From the NCBI GenBank assembly GCA_019234295.1, contig JAFALK010000012.1, positions 35,669 to 99,668 of the forward strand: a stretch of 64,000 nucleotides of DNA, given 5' to 3'. A program made the position numbers and the translations under genes. The notes under the pieces were generated by a model that was given only the letters and a program-made list of their open reading frames with translations, was not told the origin of the DNA and made no database searches. Positions 56,551 through 63,936 of the stretch are shown here, piece after piece. The stretch comes from Roseateles sp. GTDB lineage: Bacteria > Pseudomonadota > Gammaproteobacteria > Burkholderiales > Burkholderiaceae_C. Position 1 is the first letter of the stretch. Each line of letters opens with the position of its first letter.

Positions 56551-57155
56551 AACTCCCTCACGCCATCCTCGCCCCCTTCAGCCCCGGCCGCCTGCGTGGC
56601 GGGCTGATGGCCTGCGTGCTCGGGCTGCTGATGGCCCTGATCCCCTTGGCTCTTGCTGAAGGGGTGGAGCTGCAACAGCTCTCGACCCAGCGCTCCGAAG
56701 ACGGCCTGAGTCTCAGCTACAGTGCCAAGTTCGAGCTGCCGCCCTCGGCCGATGATGCCCTGCTCAAGGGCGTGCCCATCTACTTCGTCGTCGAGACGAC
56801 CGTGCTGCGCAACCGCTGGTATTGGCGTGACGCCCGGGTCGCCCGGGCCTCGCGCAGCTGGCGCCTGGCCTGGCAGCCGCTCACGCGCCAGTACAAGGTT
56901 TCCAGCGGCGGCCTCAACCAGAGCTATGCCACGCTGACGGAGGCCCTGGCCTCCATCCGCGACATCGCCGGCTGGCGCATCGCCGAGCTGCGAGAGATCG
57001 AGGACAGCGGCAGCTACTACCTCGAATTCGCCTTCCGGCTGGACACCAGCCAGCTGCCGCGCCCGATGCAGATCGGCCTGGGCGCGCCGCAGGGCTGGGG
57101 CCTGTCCATCGAGCGAAGCCTTCCGCTCAACCCCGACTTCAGCATCAAGCCGTGA
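56547..57155 (+). CDS. DUF4390 protein
   Basis: A 202-residue exported protein: hydrophobic helix (about 20-38, LMACVLGLLMALIPLALA), then a beta-rich domain (VELQQLSTQRSEDGLSLSYSAKFELP, with RNRWYWRDARVARASRSWRLAWQPLTRQYKV as the conserved core). The start TTG 56,547 overlaps the rsmB stop; an internal ATG at about 56,607 would give a shorter signal. DUF4390 genes sit between rsmB and ntrY in many Burkholderiales and the function is unknown; the placement points to the NtrYX system. Confidence 0.82.
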   Translation: MKLPHAILAPFSPGRLRGGLMACVLGLLMALIPLALAEGVELQQLSTQRSEDGLSLSYSAKFELPPSADDALLKGVPIYFVVETTVLRNRWYWRDARVARASRSWRLAWQPLTRQYKVSSGGLNQSYATLTEALASIRDIAGWRIAELREIEDSGSYYLEFAFRLDTSQLPRPMQIGLGAPQGWGLSIERSLPLNPDFSIKP

Positions 57156-59464
57156 CCCGAGCAAGCAGATGGGCCTGGGTCATGTCCCTGGTGACCATGA
57201 CGGGCATCAGTGGCGCCCTGGCCTTTCTGCTCTCGATCGGTGCCACCGGCGGGCGCGGCTTCTTCGAGCGCTACTACAACTCGCTGTTTTGGCTCAACGC
57301 TTTGGTGGCGACCGTGCTGGTCGCGGTCATCGTCGTCTCAGGGATGCGCCTGCTGTGGCAGGTCAAGCGCGGCATGTTCGGCAGCCGCCTGCTGCTCAAG
57401 CTGGCTGGCATCTTCGCCCTGGTCGGCGTGGTGCCGGGAGTGCTGATCTACACCGTGTCCTACCAGTTCGTGAACCGCTCCATCGAGAGCTGGTTCGACG
57501 TTCGCCTTGCCAGTGCCCTGGAGGCCGGCCTGAACCTGGGGCGTAGCACCCTGGACAGCATGGTCGCCGACCTATCTCAGCGCACCCACGACGCGGCCGA
57601 GCGCATGGCCAACGGCACGAGCAGCCAGCCCCAGCTACTCGCGCTGGAGCGCCTTCGCGAGCAGCTCAGTGCGCGCACCGTGGCCCTGGTCGGCTCCAGC
57701 GGCCAGGTGCTGCTGGCCAGCGGCGGCGATATGCGCTCGCTCACGCCCGACCGGCCCAGCACCCGGCTGATGCGTCAGGCACGGGACAGCGGCGCTGCCA
57801 GCGAGCTCGAAGGCCTGGAGGATGACGCCCAGGCCGTACAGGGCCTGGCCCGCATCCGCGCGCTGGCCCTGATCCCCGGTGGCGGCGCGCTGAGCCTGGT
57901 CCCGGGCGGCGCCGAGCTGCGCTTGGGCCAGGCCGGCTCCAGCGGGGGCGAGCGGTACCTGATGGTGGTGCAGCGCATCCCGGCCTCGGTGCTCGCCAAT
58001 GCCCTGGCCGTTCAGACCGCCAGCAGCGAGTACCAGCAGCGGGCCCTGGAGCGCGACGGGCTGCGCCGCATGTACCTCGGCACCCTGACGCTCGTGCTTG
58101 TGCTGGCCGTCTTTGCTGCCCTGCTGCTGGCCGTGACCCTGGGCAACCAGCTCGCCCGGCCCTTGCTCGTGCTGGCCGACGGCGTGCGCCAGGTGGCACG
58201 CGGCGACCTGTCCGCCAAGGCGGCCCTGAGTGCAAAGGATGAGCTTTCGGGCCTGACCCGATCCTTCGCAGACATGACCGAGCAGCTGGCCGAGGCACGC
58301 GGCATGGTCGAGCAAAGCGTCTCCCAGCTGGAAAGCGCCCGAACCCATCTGCAAACCATCCTCGACAACCTGACCGCTGGCGTGATCGTGTTCGAGGCCG
58401 ACGGGCGAATCTCCTCGGCCAATCAAGGCGCCAGCTCCATCCTCCACCAGCCCGCCTTGCGCGGCCTGACCCTGGACAAAGTGCCTGGCCTGCAGGACAT
58501 CGCCGAGACGGTGCTCCAGCGCTTCGAGCAGCATGAGGCCGAGGAAGGCACCGACCACTGGCAGGACACCTTCGAGCTCCAGCTCCGAGCCGGCGGCGAC
58601 CCGCTGACCCTGCTCGTGCGTGGTGCCACCCTGCCGCAGCGGGCCCGGCTCATGGTCTTTGACGACATCACTGACGTGGTCTCTGCCCAGCGCTCGGCCG
58701 CCTGGAGCGAGGTGGCGCGCCGCCTGGCCCACGAGATCAAGAACCCGCTGACCCCCATCCAGCTCTCGGCCGAACGTCTCCAGCACAAGCTCGAAGCCAA
58801 ACTCGAGGGGGCCGATCAGTCCATGCTGACGCGCGCTGTGGGCACCATCGTCAACCAGGTCCAGGCCATGAAGCAGCTCGTCAACGAGTTCCGCGACTAC
58901 GCCAGGCTGCCCTCGGCCAAGCTCAAGCCCCTGGACCTCAACGCCCTGGTCTCGGAGGTGCTCACCCTGTACGCCGAGGCCCAGGAGAAGGGCCACCTCA
59001 CGGCCCAGCTCGAACCGGAGGCCGAGCGCATCGTCGGCGACGCCAGCCAGTTGCGCCAGGTGATCCACAACCTCGTCCAGAACGCCCTGGACGCCGTGCA
59101 AGACAGCCCGGACGGCCATGTCGTGCTGCGGACCGAGCAGAGCTATTCCCCCGAGGGCGATCCGCGCTCCGTGCGGCTCGTCATCACCGACAACGGGCCC
59201 GGTTTTGCCGAAAAAGTGCTCAAGCGGGCCTTCGAACCCTACGTCACGACCAAGACCAAGGGAACCGGCCTGGGCCTGGCGGTGGTCAAGAAAATTGCAG
59301 ACGAACACGGGGCCCGCATCCGGCTGGCCAACCTGCATGGGCCCGAAAACGCCGGCTCTGAGGGCAGCCCCTCAGTGACGGGCGCGCAAGTTTCGTTATC
59401 ATTTTCGAAACTTGCGACCGCAGCCGATGCGGGGAATTCACGTTCGAGCCCGCTAGAGAGCTAG
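57152..59464 (+). CDS. ntrY: NtrY-family sensor histidine kinase
   Basis: A 770-residue membrane kinase. Helices at about 10-30, 47-68, 83-105 and 305-330 frame a periplasmic region; HAMP (about 330-385), PAS (about 400-500), then the box WSEVARRLAHEIKNPLTPIQLSAERL with the phosphoacceptor His near residue 527 and an ATPase domain (NALDAV, DNGPGF, GTGLGLAVV). NtrY-type kinases respond to nitrogen or redox state and signal to NtrX. GTG 57,152 overlaps the DUF4390 stop (GTGA). The cognate regulator follows 14 bases later. Confidence 0.9.
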   Translation: MTRASRWAWVMSLVTMTGISGALAFLLSIGATGGRGFFERYYNSLFWLNALVATVLVAVIVVSGMRLLWQVKRGMFGSRLLLKLAGIFALVGVVPGVLIYTVSYQFVNRSIESWFDVRLASALEAGLNLGRSTLDSMVADLSQRTHDAAERMANGTSSQPQLLALERLREQLSARTVALVGSSGQVLLASGGDMRSLTPDRPSTRLMRQARDSGAASELEGLEDDAQAVQGLARIRALALIPGGGALSLVPGGAELRLGQAGSSGGERYLMVVQRIPASVLANALAVQTASSEYQQRALERDGLRRMYLGTLTLVLVLAVFAALLLAVTLGNQLARPLLVLADGVRQVARGDLSAKAALSAKDELSGLTRSFADMTEQLAEARGMVEQSVSQLESARTHLQTILDNLTAGVIVFEADGRISSANQGASSILHQPALRGLTLDKVPGLQDIAETVLQRFEQHEAEEGTDHWQDTFELQLRAGGDPLTLLVRGATLPQRARLMVFDDITDVVSAQRSAAWSEVARRLAHEIKNPLTPIQLSAERLQHKLEAKLEGADQSMLTRAVGTIVNQVQAMKQLVNEFRDYARLPSAKLKPLDLNALVSEVLTLYAEAQEKGHLTAQLEPEAERIVGDASQLRQVIHNLVQNALDAVQDSPDGHVVLRTEQSYSPEGDPRSVRLVITDNGPGFAEKVLKRAFEPYVTTKTKGTGLGLAVVKKIADEHGARIRLANLHGPENAGSEGSPSVTGAQVSLSFSKLATAADAGNSRSSPLES

Positions 59465-59478
59465 AGACTTAGGGATCC

Positions 59479-60177
59479 ATGGCCACCATTCTTGTCGTCG
59501 ACGACGAACTGGGCATTCGTGCCTTGCTGTCTGAAATCCTTACCGATGAAGGACATACCGTAGAGCTGGCCGAGAACGCCGCGCAGGCGCGCGTTGCTCG
59601 CGAGCGATGCCGCCCCGACCTCGTGCTGCTCGATATTTGGATGCCCGACGTTGACGGCATCACCCTGCTCAAGGAGTGGGGCGGCGGCGGCATGCTGACC
59701 ATGCCCGTGATCATGATGAGCGGCCACGGAACCATCGACACCGCCGTGGAGGCCACCAAGTTCGGCGCCATCGCCTTCTTGGAAAAACCCATCACCCTGC
59801 AGAAGCTGCTGCGCGCCGTCGAGCAGGCCCTGGTCAAGACTGTGGCCCCGCGCCCCGCACCTGTTGTCGGTCTGCAGAGCTATGCGCGCTCGGCCGAGAT
59901 GCCCGTGCACGTGGCCCCCACGCTGGGCGTCGTCCAGGCCACCAGCATGCCCGTCTCGAACGGCCTGTCCTCCGAGCAAAGCTTCGAGCTCGACCGCCCG
60001 CTGCGCGAGGCCCGTGATGCCTTCGAGAAGAGCTACTTCGAGTTCCACCTCGCCAAGGAAAACGGCTCCATGACCCGCGTGGCCGAGAAGACGGGTCTGG
60101 AGCGCACCCACCTTTACCGCAAGCTCAAGCAACTGGGCGTGGACCTGAGCCGCAACAAGCGCGGCAACGGCATCTGA
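59479..60177 (+). CDS. ntrX: NtrX-like response regulator lacking the AAA+ domain
   Basis: A 232-residue regulator. The receiver domain has acidic residues D8-D9, phospho-acceptor D52 (LLDIWMPDVDG) and K in FLEKPIT. The last 75 residues hold a Fis-type helix-turn-helix (MTRVAEKTGLERTHLYRKLKQLGVDL). The sigma-54-interacting AAA+ domain of classical NtrX/NtrC proteins is absent, so it should not activate sigma-54 promoters by ATP hydrolysis. The same short form is common in Burkholderiales. A promoter for tRNA-Phe starts two bases after the stop. Confidence 0.9.
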   Translation: MATILVVDDELGIRALLSEILTDEGHTVELAENAAQARVARERCRPDLVLLDIWMPDVDGITLLKEWGGGGMLTMPVIMMSGHGTIDTAVEATKFGAIAFLEKPITLQKLLRAVEQALVKTVAPRPAPVVGLQSYARSAEMPVHVAPTLGVVQATSMPVSNGLSSEQSFELDRPLREARDAFEKSYFEFHLAKENGSMTRVAEKTGLERTHLYRKLKQLGVDLSRNKRGNGI

Positions 60178-60178
60178 C

Positions 60179-60208
60179 TTGGCTGGGTGCCGCAAGCTAT
60201 GCTATAGT
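60179..60208 (+). promoter_or_regulatory. Predicted sigma-70 promoter of tRNA-Phe
   Basis: TTGGCT (60,179-60,184) and TATAGT (60,203-60,208) are separated by 18 bases, with the start expected near 60,215, about 25 bases before the tRNA. The -10 matches TATAAT at five of six positions. Confidence 0.6.
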
Positions 60209-60239
60209 CGCTGTCTTCGCTTTTCGGAGCGGACGAAAT

Positions 60240-60315
60240 GGCCAAGTAGCTCAGTTGGTAGAGCAGCGGATTGAAAATCCGCGTGTCGGTGGTTCGATTC
60301 CGCCCTTGGCCACCA
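60240..60315 (+). tRNA. tRNA-Phe (GAA)
   Basis: All arms can be folded by eye: acceptor GGCCAAG/CTTGGCC, D stem GCTC/GAGC, anticodon stem GCGGA/TCCGC with loop TTGAAAA (anticodon GAA), and T arm GGTGG-TTCGATT-CCGCC. The encoded CCA ends at 60,315. It is the last core gene before the island; its 3' end is the usual attachment target of tyrosine integrases. Confidence 0.97.
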
Positions 60316-60323
60316 AACAAATC

Positions 60324-60357
60324 AACGGCTTAGCTCATTCGCAGCTAGGCCGTTTTT
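60324..60357 (+). terminator. Rho-independent terminator after tRNA-Phe
   Basis: AACGGCTTAGCT (60,324-60,335) pairs with AGCTAGGCCGTT (60,343-60,354), twelve pairs including one G-T, across a seven-base loop and into a T tract, nine bases after the tRNA. Confidence 0.85.
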
Positions 60358-60490
60358 CTTTGTCCGTAGCCACAACGTAGCCGCTGAAGGCATCCAGCCG
60401 ACTCGCCGCGCCTTGCAGGGCCTCTGGTGCTACGTGCGCGTACCGCTCGACCATCACGCCGGTTTTCCAGCCGCCGAGCCTCTGAGGCTC
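60335..60490 (-). pseudogene. C-terminal remnant of a tyrosine integrase
   Basis: About 51 codons reading RLGGWKTGVMVERYAHVAPE and then a poorly conserved tail, ending at TGA 60,335. This is the last catalytic box of phage-type tyrosine recombinases, with the nucleophile in ERYAH; the Arg-His-Arg part upstream is gone. The frame is lost at about 60,490, where a short palindrome sits. Its position directly against tRNA-Phe fits an integrase of an element that used this tRNA as attB. Confidence 0.75.
60476..60490. repeat. 15-bp palindrome at the integrase break point
   Basis: GAGCCTC-T-GAGGCTC, 7-bp arms around a single base, lies exactly where homology to the integrase stops. It may mark the deletion or insertion junction. 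Confidence 0.6.
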
Positions 60491-60543
60491 GTGAGTGGGG
60501 GAACCGTACAAGGCGATAGGGCGCACCGGCGCACTACACAGCA

Positions 60544-61464
60544 CTACAGCGTGGCAAAGCCACGGGCGAGCAGGCTTTCTTGCTCTCCGAACCGGGCGGC
60601 GTTGCGTTTTTTGAGGGTGGCGAGGTTCTGCAGCTTCCAGCGAATGGCGGGCAGGGCCTGGAGCTGCTCGAAGGGCATCAAGGGCCAATCGGGGGCGCCG
60701 CGCACCAACGACAGCAGGAAGTCGCGATGACGAGGGGCGAGTTGCCGAGGCAGCTCGTGGCGCAGCCGGGTTTGGGTCCCGGTAAGAATTGTGAGCGGCA
60801 CGTCGTCTCGCGTCATGCCAACGAACTCGTTCGTGAACGCGGGCTCCAAAGACTTCGCGGGGCCAAAGAGAACTTCGTGCACGGGCCGGTTGTGGCCAGC
60901 CAGGTAGGCGACGAAGCAGTCGACCACCTCTGCCGTCCAGCCGAAGCGCTGCAACATGTGCATCACGTCGAAGATGTCGCGGGGATGCTGGCGGTCCATT
61001 GCCGCCACGAGCTTGCTGCCATAGAGCTCCGCGGGGGCGAGCACGGGCAGCGACACGTTCGTCGTGAACAAGTCCTGCGCGCTGAGTACCAAGGGTTGAG
61101 CGTGGACGGGCAACACCGTGCCCCGAAAGACGAAGTTCACCTCCACTTTGACCTGGGCGTCCGGGCCATAGACCGACAACCGCACCTCGTCGCCTTGCGC
61201 GTTGCCCGGCAAACGCACGACCAGCCCGCGGTCTTGGAGCGCTTGCTGAACATTGCGAAGTTCGGCGCCAATGGCGGCCAGCGCGGCTTCGCGGTCTGGC
61301 GCGTGGTCGACAAAGACGACGTCGATGTCGACCGAGAGGCGAGGCATGTCCTGCACGAACAGGTTCAGAGCCGTGCCGCCTTTCATCGCGAAGAGGCTCG
61401 AGCGAAACACGGTTGGGGCGATGTCCAGCAGCAAGCGGACGGTGGCGATGTATTCGTCGGTCAT
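60544..61464 (-). CDS. abiEii: AbiEii-type nucleotidyltransferase toxin
   Basis: A 306-residue protein with the nucleotidyltransferase signature of AbiEii/AbiGii toxins: KGGTALNLF (28-36) and RLSVDIDVVF with D46 and D48 as the metal ligands. ELYGSKLVAAMDRQHPRDIFDV (about 160-180) is the family's second conserved block. Such toxins block growth by modifying RNA and act in type IV abortive infection. ATG 61,464 overlaps the antitoxin stop (ATGA), so the pair is coupled. The stop lies in a GCACTACA direct repeat next to the integrase remnant. Confidence 0.85.
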   Translation of the reverse strand: MTDEYIATVRLLLDIAPTVFRSSLFAMKGGTALNLFVQDMPRLSVDIDVVFVDHAPDREAALAAIGAELRNVQQALQDRGLVVRLPGNAQGDEVRLSVYGPDAQVKVEVNFVFRGTVLPVHAQPLVLSAQDLFTTNVSLPVLAPAELYGSKLVAAMDRQHPRDIFDVMHMLQRFGWTAEVVDCFVAYLAGHNRPVHEVLFGPAKSLEPAFTNEFVGMTRDDVPLTILTGTQTRLRHELPRQLAPRHRDFLLSLVRGAPDWPLMPFEQLQALPAIRWKLQNLATLKKRNAARFGEQESLLARGFATL

Positions 61465-62207
61465 GCTTTTTTGAACTCGAGGCGCTCGCCCGTCTTGGAG
61501 ACGGCAATCCAGCGGCTGCCACCGCCGATGCGCAGGCTGTGCTGCTTGGCCAGGGCGGCCCAGGGCAGGCCCAGCTCTGCGGCCAGGCTGGCGGCTGCCC
61601 GAACCACTTTGATTCGGGTCGTGTGCTTGAGCAGTTCGTCGAGCACCTGGGGGCGTAGGTTGGGCAGGCCTTCGACGAGGTCGCGTGCCTCGCCAAGGGA
61701 TTGAGTCTTGCCAAGGTCGCTCAGCAACTCCAGGAGGGCCCGCTCAGGCACGGACACCAAGACGCGGGCGTCGCCGTTGGGTAGCGGCTGTAGGCCGAGC
61801 CCGACGGGCAGCGTGTCCTCGAAGATCTGGGTGGCCTGGTAGCGCGCCTGAAAGCGCTGGGTGAACCAGACAGGGAGGGACTTGGCGCGCTCCCCCCAAA
61901 GCGTCAAGGTCTCGCGAAAGGCGATGTTCTGTCGCACGCCTCGCCAGGCGAGGGCCGTCTTGCTGCCGACGTGCAGTCCGGGAATTTGCTCCGCCAGAAA
62001 GGCCAGGGAGCCGTCTCTGCTGAGGGTGTCGCCGGGCAGCATGTAGACGCCGCGGGCGAGATGGTCGAGCCAGCCGCTGCGGGCCAGCGCCGAGGCACGA
62101 AACGACGTGACACCAAGGCGTTTGAGCGCGGCTGTACCCAGGGGCTCACCTCTCGGGTGTGCCCGGAGAACCTCTTTGAATGAAACAGTCTCGGTTGTTG
62201 ATGCCAT
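61461..62207 (-). CDS. abiEi: AbiEi-type antitoxin and transcriptional regulator
   Basis: A 248-residue partner of the AbiEii toxin. The N-terminal winged helix (about 20-60: LGTAALKRLGVTSFRASALARSGWLDHLARGVYMLPG) should bind the promoter, and the following AbiEi domain (LHVGSKTALAWRGV, then ARVLVSVPERALLELLSDL) gives antitoxicity. In AbiE systems the antitoxin does not bind the toxin protein but represses the operon and neutralises its effect (type IV). The 5' region (62,208-62,310) is AT-rich and holds TTTTCATTC twice, a candidate operator. Confidence 0.85.
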   Translation of the reverse strand: MASTTETVSFKEVLRAHPRGEPLGTAALKRLGVTSFRASALARSGWLDHLARGVYMLPGDTLSRDGSLAFLAEQIPGLHVGSKTALAWRGVRQNIAFRETLTLWGERAKSLPVWFTQRFQARYQATQIFEDTLPVGLGLQPLPNGDARVLVSVPERALLELLSDLGKTQSLGEARDLVEGLPNLRPQVLDELLKHTTRIKVVRAAASLAAELGLPWAALAKQHSLRIGGGSRWIAVSKTGERLEFKKA

Positions 62208-62700
62208 GTCGCAACATTAGAGGAATTTTCATTCGGTGGCAAATAGATTGAATGATGTATGCAGAAAAGTTGGCACCAAACAGCAACAACTAGCATTTTT
62301 TCATTCACGACCTAGTGACTGGGGCGCGAGCGGCCGATGGCGGGGCGGGAAAAGGAACGCGGCCAGATGCCGTACGCCCTCTGAATGACGAAAGTGGTCC
62401 GGCGCGCCGTCGTCAATCGAGGGCTAACGAGCCAGCTTGCCCCTGAGTCCCGTCTCGCAGGGCCTGGAGTTGGCATGCCCTGCTCCGACTGTTCCCAAGT
62501 CGTGGGATTCCCATCGAAACGGCCATTCGCCGGAGTGAGACGATCGAAAGGCTATCCGCGTACCAAGCGGGGGCGACTTGGACTCAACGGAGCAGGCCGA
62601 CGCGGTCTCCAGGCCTTTACTTCCATGTGCAGTTGCGGCGTGAAGGACATGCCGCTGGCGGCCTGAGCGCAAGGTCGGCGGGCATAGGCAGAATATCCTC
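62208..62700. other. abiE promoter region and a stretch without a supportable gene
   Basis: The first hundred bases are AT-rich and carry the abiE regulatory elements: TTTTCATTC at 62,226-62,234 and 62,298-62,306, plus the 17-bp element at 62,252. From about 62,320 to 62,700 the sequence is GC-rich. Two short open frames exist (one on each strand) but both lack recognisable domains and a ribosome site, and I do not support them. Confidence 0.5.
62252..62268 (-). promoter_or_regulatory. 17-bp element shared with the XRE promoter (abiE copy)
   Basis: On the plus strand ATGATGTATGCAGAAAA, 45 bases upstream of the abiEi start. It matches the copy before the XRE gene (63,627-63,643) at 15 of 17 positions. 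On the coding strand it lies where the spacer and -10 of an abiE promoter would be (TTGGTG, 16 bp, CATCAT). Confidence 0.5.
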
Positions 62701-63225
62701 ATGCGCATCAAACTGATCGAAGATCTGCCCATGGCGAGCAGCGCCGAGTTGTACCAGCTCAGCTGGGTCATCGAGCAACTGCTTGCCGACCCAAGACGTC
62801 TCGTTCAGGCGCGCGCGCAGTTGCACACCGGCCAACAGGTCCAGTACCTGCAGTGGGCAGACGGAAAATTGCACTCGGGGCGAGTCGTCGGCATGCACGG
62901 GGACCAGGTGGCCATCCATGACGCGGCCTTCAGCAGGCCCTTCAAGGTGCACTATGGGGCGATCGTCGCTGAGCCTGGCGCAACGCCCTCCGTGAGTGAC
63001 TCGGCCCCAGCGCCGGAGGTCAAACCTGACACGCCGCGTCCGCCACCAGAGATCGCCGATCGTGCCGACTTCCGCGTCGGCAATCGCGTGACCTTCACCG
63101 ACACGAATCTGCAGCACCGCGTTGGCCTGATCGTGCGCGTCAATCAATACACCGCCACACTGGACTGCGACGGCCAGAAGTGGCGAGTCGCCTTCGGGTT
63201 GCTCCGACATCTCGTCGACGTCTGA
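62701..63225 (+). CDS. Unknown protein with two SH3-like modules
   Basis: A 174-residue protein with a helical N-terminus (MASSAELYQLSWVIEQLLADP), a first beta module (LHTGQQVQYLQWADGKLHSGRVVGMHGDQVAIHD, about 42-85), a Pro-rich linker (about 95-120) and a second similar module (FRVGNRVTFTDTNLQHRVGLIVRVNQYTATLDCDGQKWRVAF, about 122-165). The two modules share the pattern VGxxVxFxD...xGxIVxVxxxxAxxxxxG, which suggests duplicated small beta barrels of the nucleic-acid-binding type. No family recognised. It is cytoplasmic and alone on its strand in the island. Confidence 0.65.
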   Translation: MRIKLIEDLPMASSAELYQLSWVIEQLLADPRRLVQARAQLHTGQQVQYLQWADGKLHSGRVVGMHGDQVAIHDAAFSRPFKVHYGAIVAEPGATPSVSDSAPAPEVKPDTPRPPPEIADRADFRVGNRVTFTDTNLQHRVGLIVRVNQYTATLDCDGQKWRVAFGLLRHLVDV

Positions 63226-63297
63226 TTGACACGGCGGCGAACATGGGTGTTCGTCGGACTATTGCGTTTGTGCTTGCGCTCAGTAAGCACTCTCGAC

Positions 63298-63612
63298 TCA
63301 GGGCACCACTCCACCCTCTTGACCTGCGCCTCGATATATTTCTTCGAACCGCTGTACCAGCGACGCTGCGCTGCAGCCGAGTGCTGAAGAGATGCGAACG
63401 ACAGCGACGATGTTGGGAGCCCCCTCGCCGCGTTCGACTTTCCCGAGGTAGGAGCGGTCTACACCAGCACTCAACGCCAAGCTCTCTTGGGAGATCCTGG
63501 CCTCGCGGCGCATTGTGACCACAGCCGCCCCGAAGGCTCTAGCAATTGCCGGGTCAGAAGACTTGGCTCCGAACGGGCGCCCCCCTTTTAGGGGTCTTGC
63601 GATCTCATGCAT
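63298..63612 (-). CDS. XRE-family transcriptional regulator
   Basis: A 104-residue protein with one helix-turn-helix of the XRE/HTH_3 type (about 30-85: ARISQESLALSAGVDRSYLGKVERGEGAPNIVAVVRISSALG). The N-terminal 25 residues are basic and flexible, and the C-terminus is a short helix. Single-domain XRE proteins in islands often control excision or a toxin-antitoxin locus. ATG 63,612 begins at MHEIARPLKGG. Its promoter region is AT-rich and holds an inverted repeat GGTTTT...AAAACC (63,621-63,646) around the shared 17-bp element. Confidence 0.82.
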   Translation of the reverse strand: MHEIARPLKGGRPFGAKSSDPAIARAFGAAVVTMRREARISQESLALSAGVDRSYLGKVERGEGAPNIVAVVRISSALGCSAASLVQRFEEIYRGAGQEGGVVP

Positions 63613-63626
63613 CCATCAAGGTTTTC

Positions 63627-63643
63627 ATTATGTATGCATAAAA
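63627..63643 (-). promoter_or_regulatory. 17-bp element shared with the abiE promoter (XRE copy)
   Basis: On the plus strand ATTATGTATGCATAAAA, 15 bases upstream of the XRE start, within a larger GGTTTT...AAAACC inverted repeat. A -35/-10 pair TTAACC and CATAAT, 16 bp apart on the coding strand, overlaps it, so a bound protein would block transcription. Confidence 0.5.
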
Positions 63644-63905
63644 ACCACGGTTAATTAATCCCAATCAACTAGGATATAGGCGTACGAGGCAACCTCGATG
63701 AGGACGGCCGCCATGTCCAATCACTCGCTTCCTTCAGGCCAAGCCGCAATGTGGGCCTTGGGCGTTCGCAACAATGGTGCACTTGAGATGCTGGGTGTGC
63801 CGCTGTCCGCCACTAGGGGGCGCTGTGTTCGGTTGGTTTTGCAGCCAGTTGGCAGTGAGCGTCCAGCCATTCCATCTTGAACGGCACCGATGCGCCCGTG
63901 ACGAT
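63644..63905. other. Stretch without a supportable gene between the XRE promoter and the IS66-type ORF
   Basis: The first 50 bases are AT-rich promoter DNA of the XRE gene. The rest is GC-rich with short frames only on both strands. No terminal repeat of an insertion sequence could be identified by eye. Confidence 0.4.
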
Positions 63906-63935
63906 GGTGCCCACCAATTCAAACAGGTGGGCACC
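63906..63935 (+). repeat. Perfect hairpin over the ribosome-binding region of the IS ORF
   Basis: GGTGCCCACC (63,906-63,915) and GGTGGGCACC (63,926-63,935) are perfect 10-bp arms around a ten-base loop; the second arm ends one base before the ATG. In a read-through transcript this would hide the ribosome site, while a transcript beginning inside the loop would not. Confidence 0.8.
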
Positions 63936-63936
63936 T

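Noticed and set aside
62385..62771. Short open frames on both strands (62,385-62,666 plus; 62,424-62,771 minus)
   Set aside because: No domain, no ribosome site, biased composition, and the minus frame overlaps the better-supported gene at 62,701.
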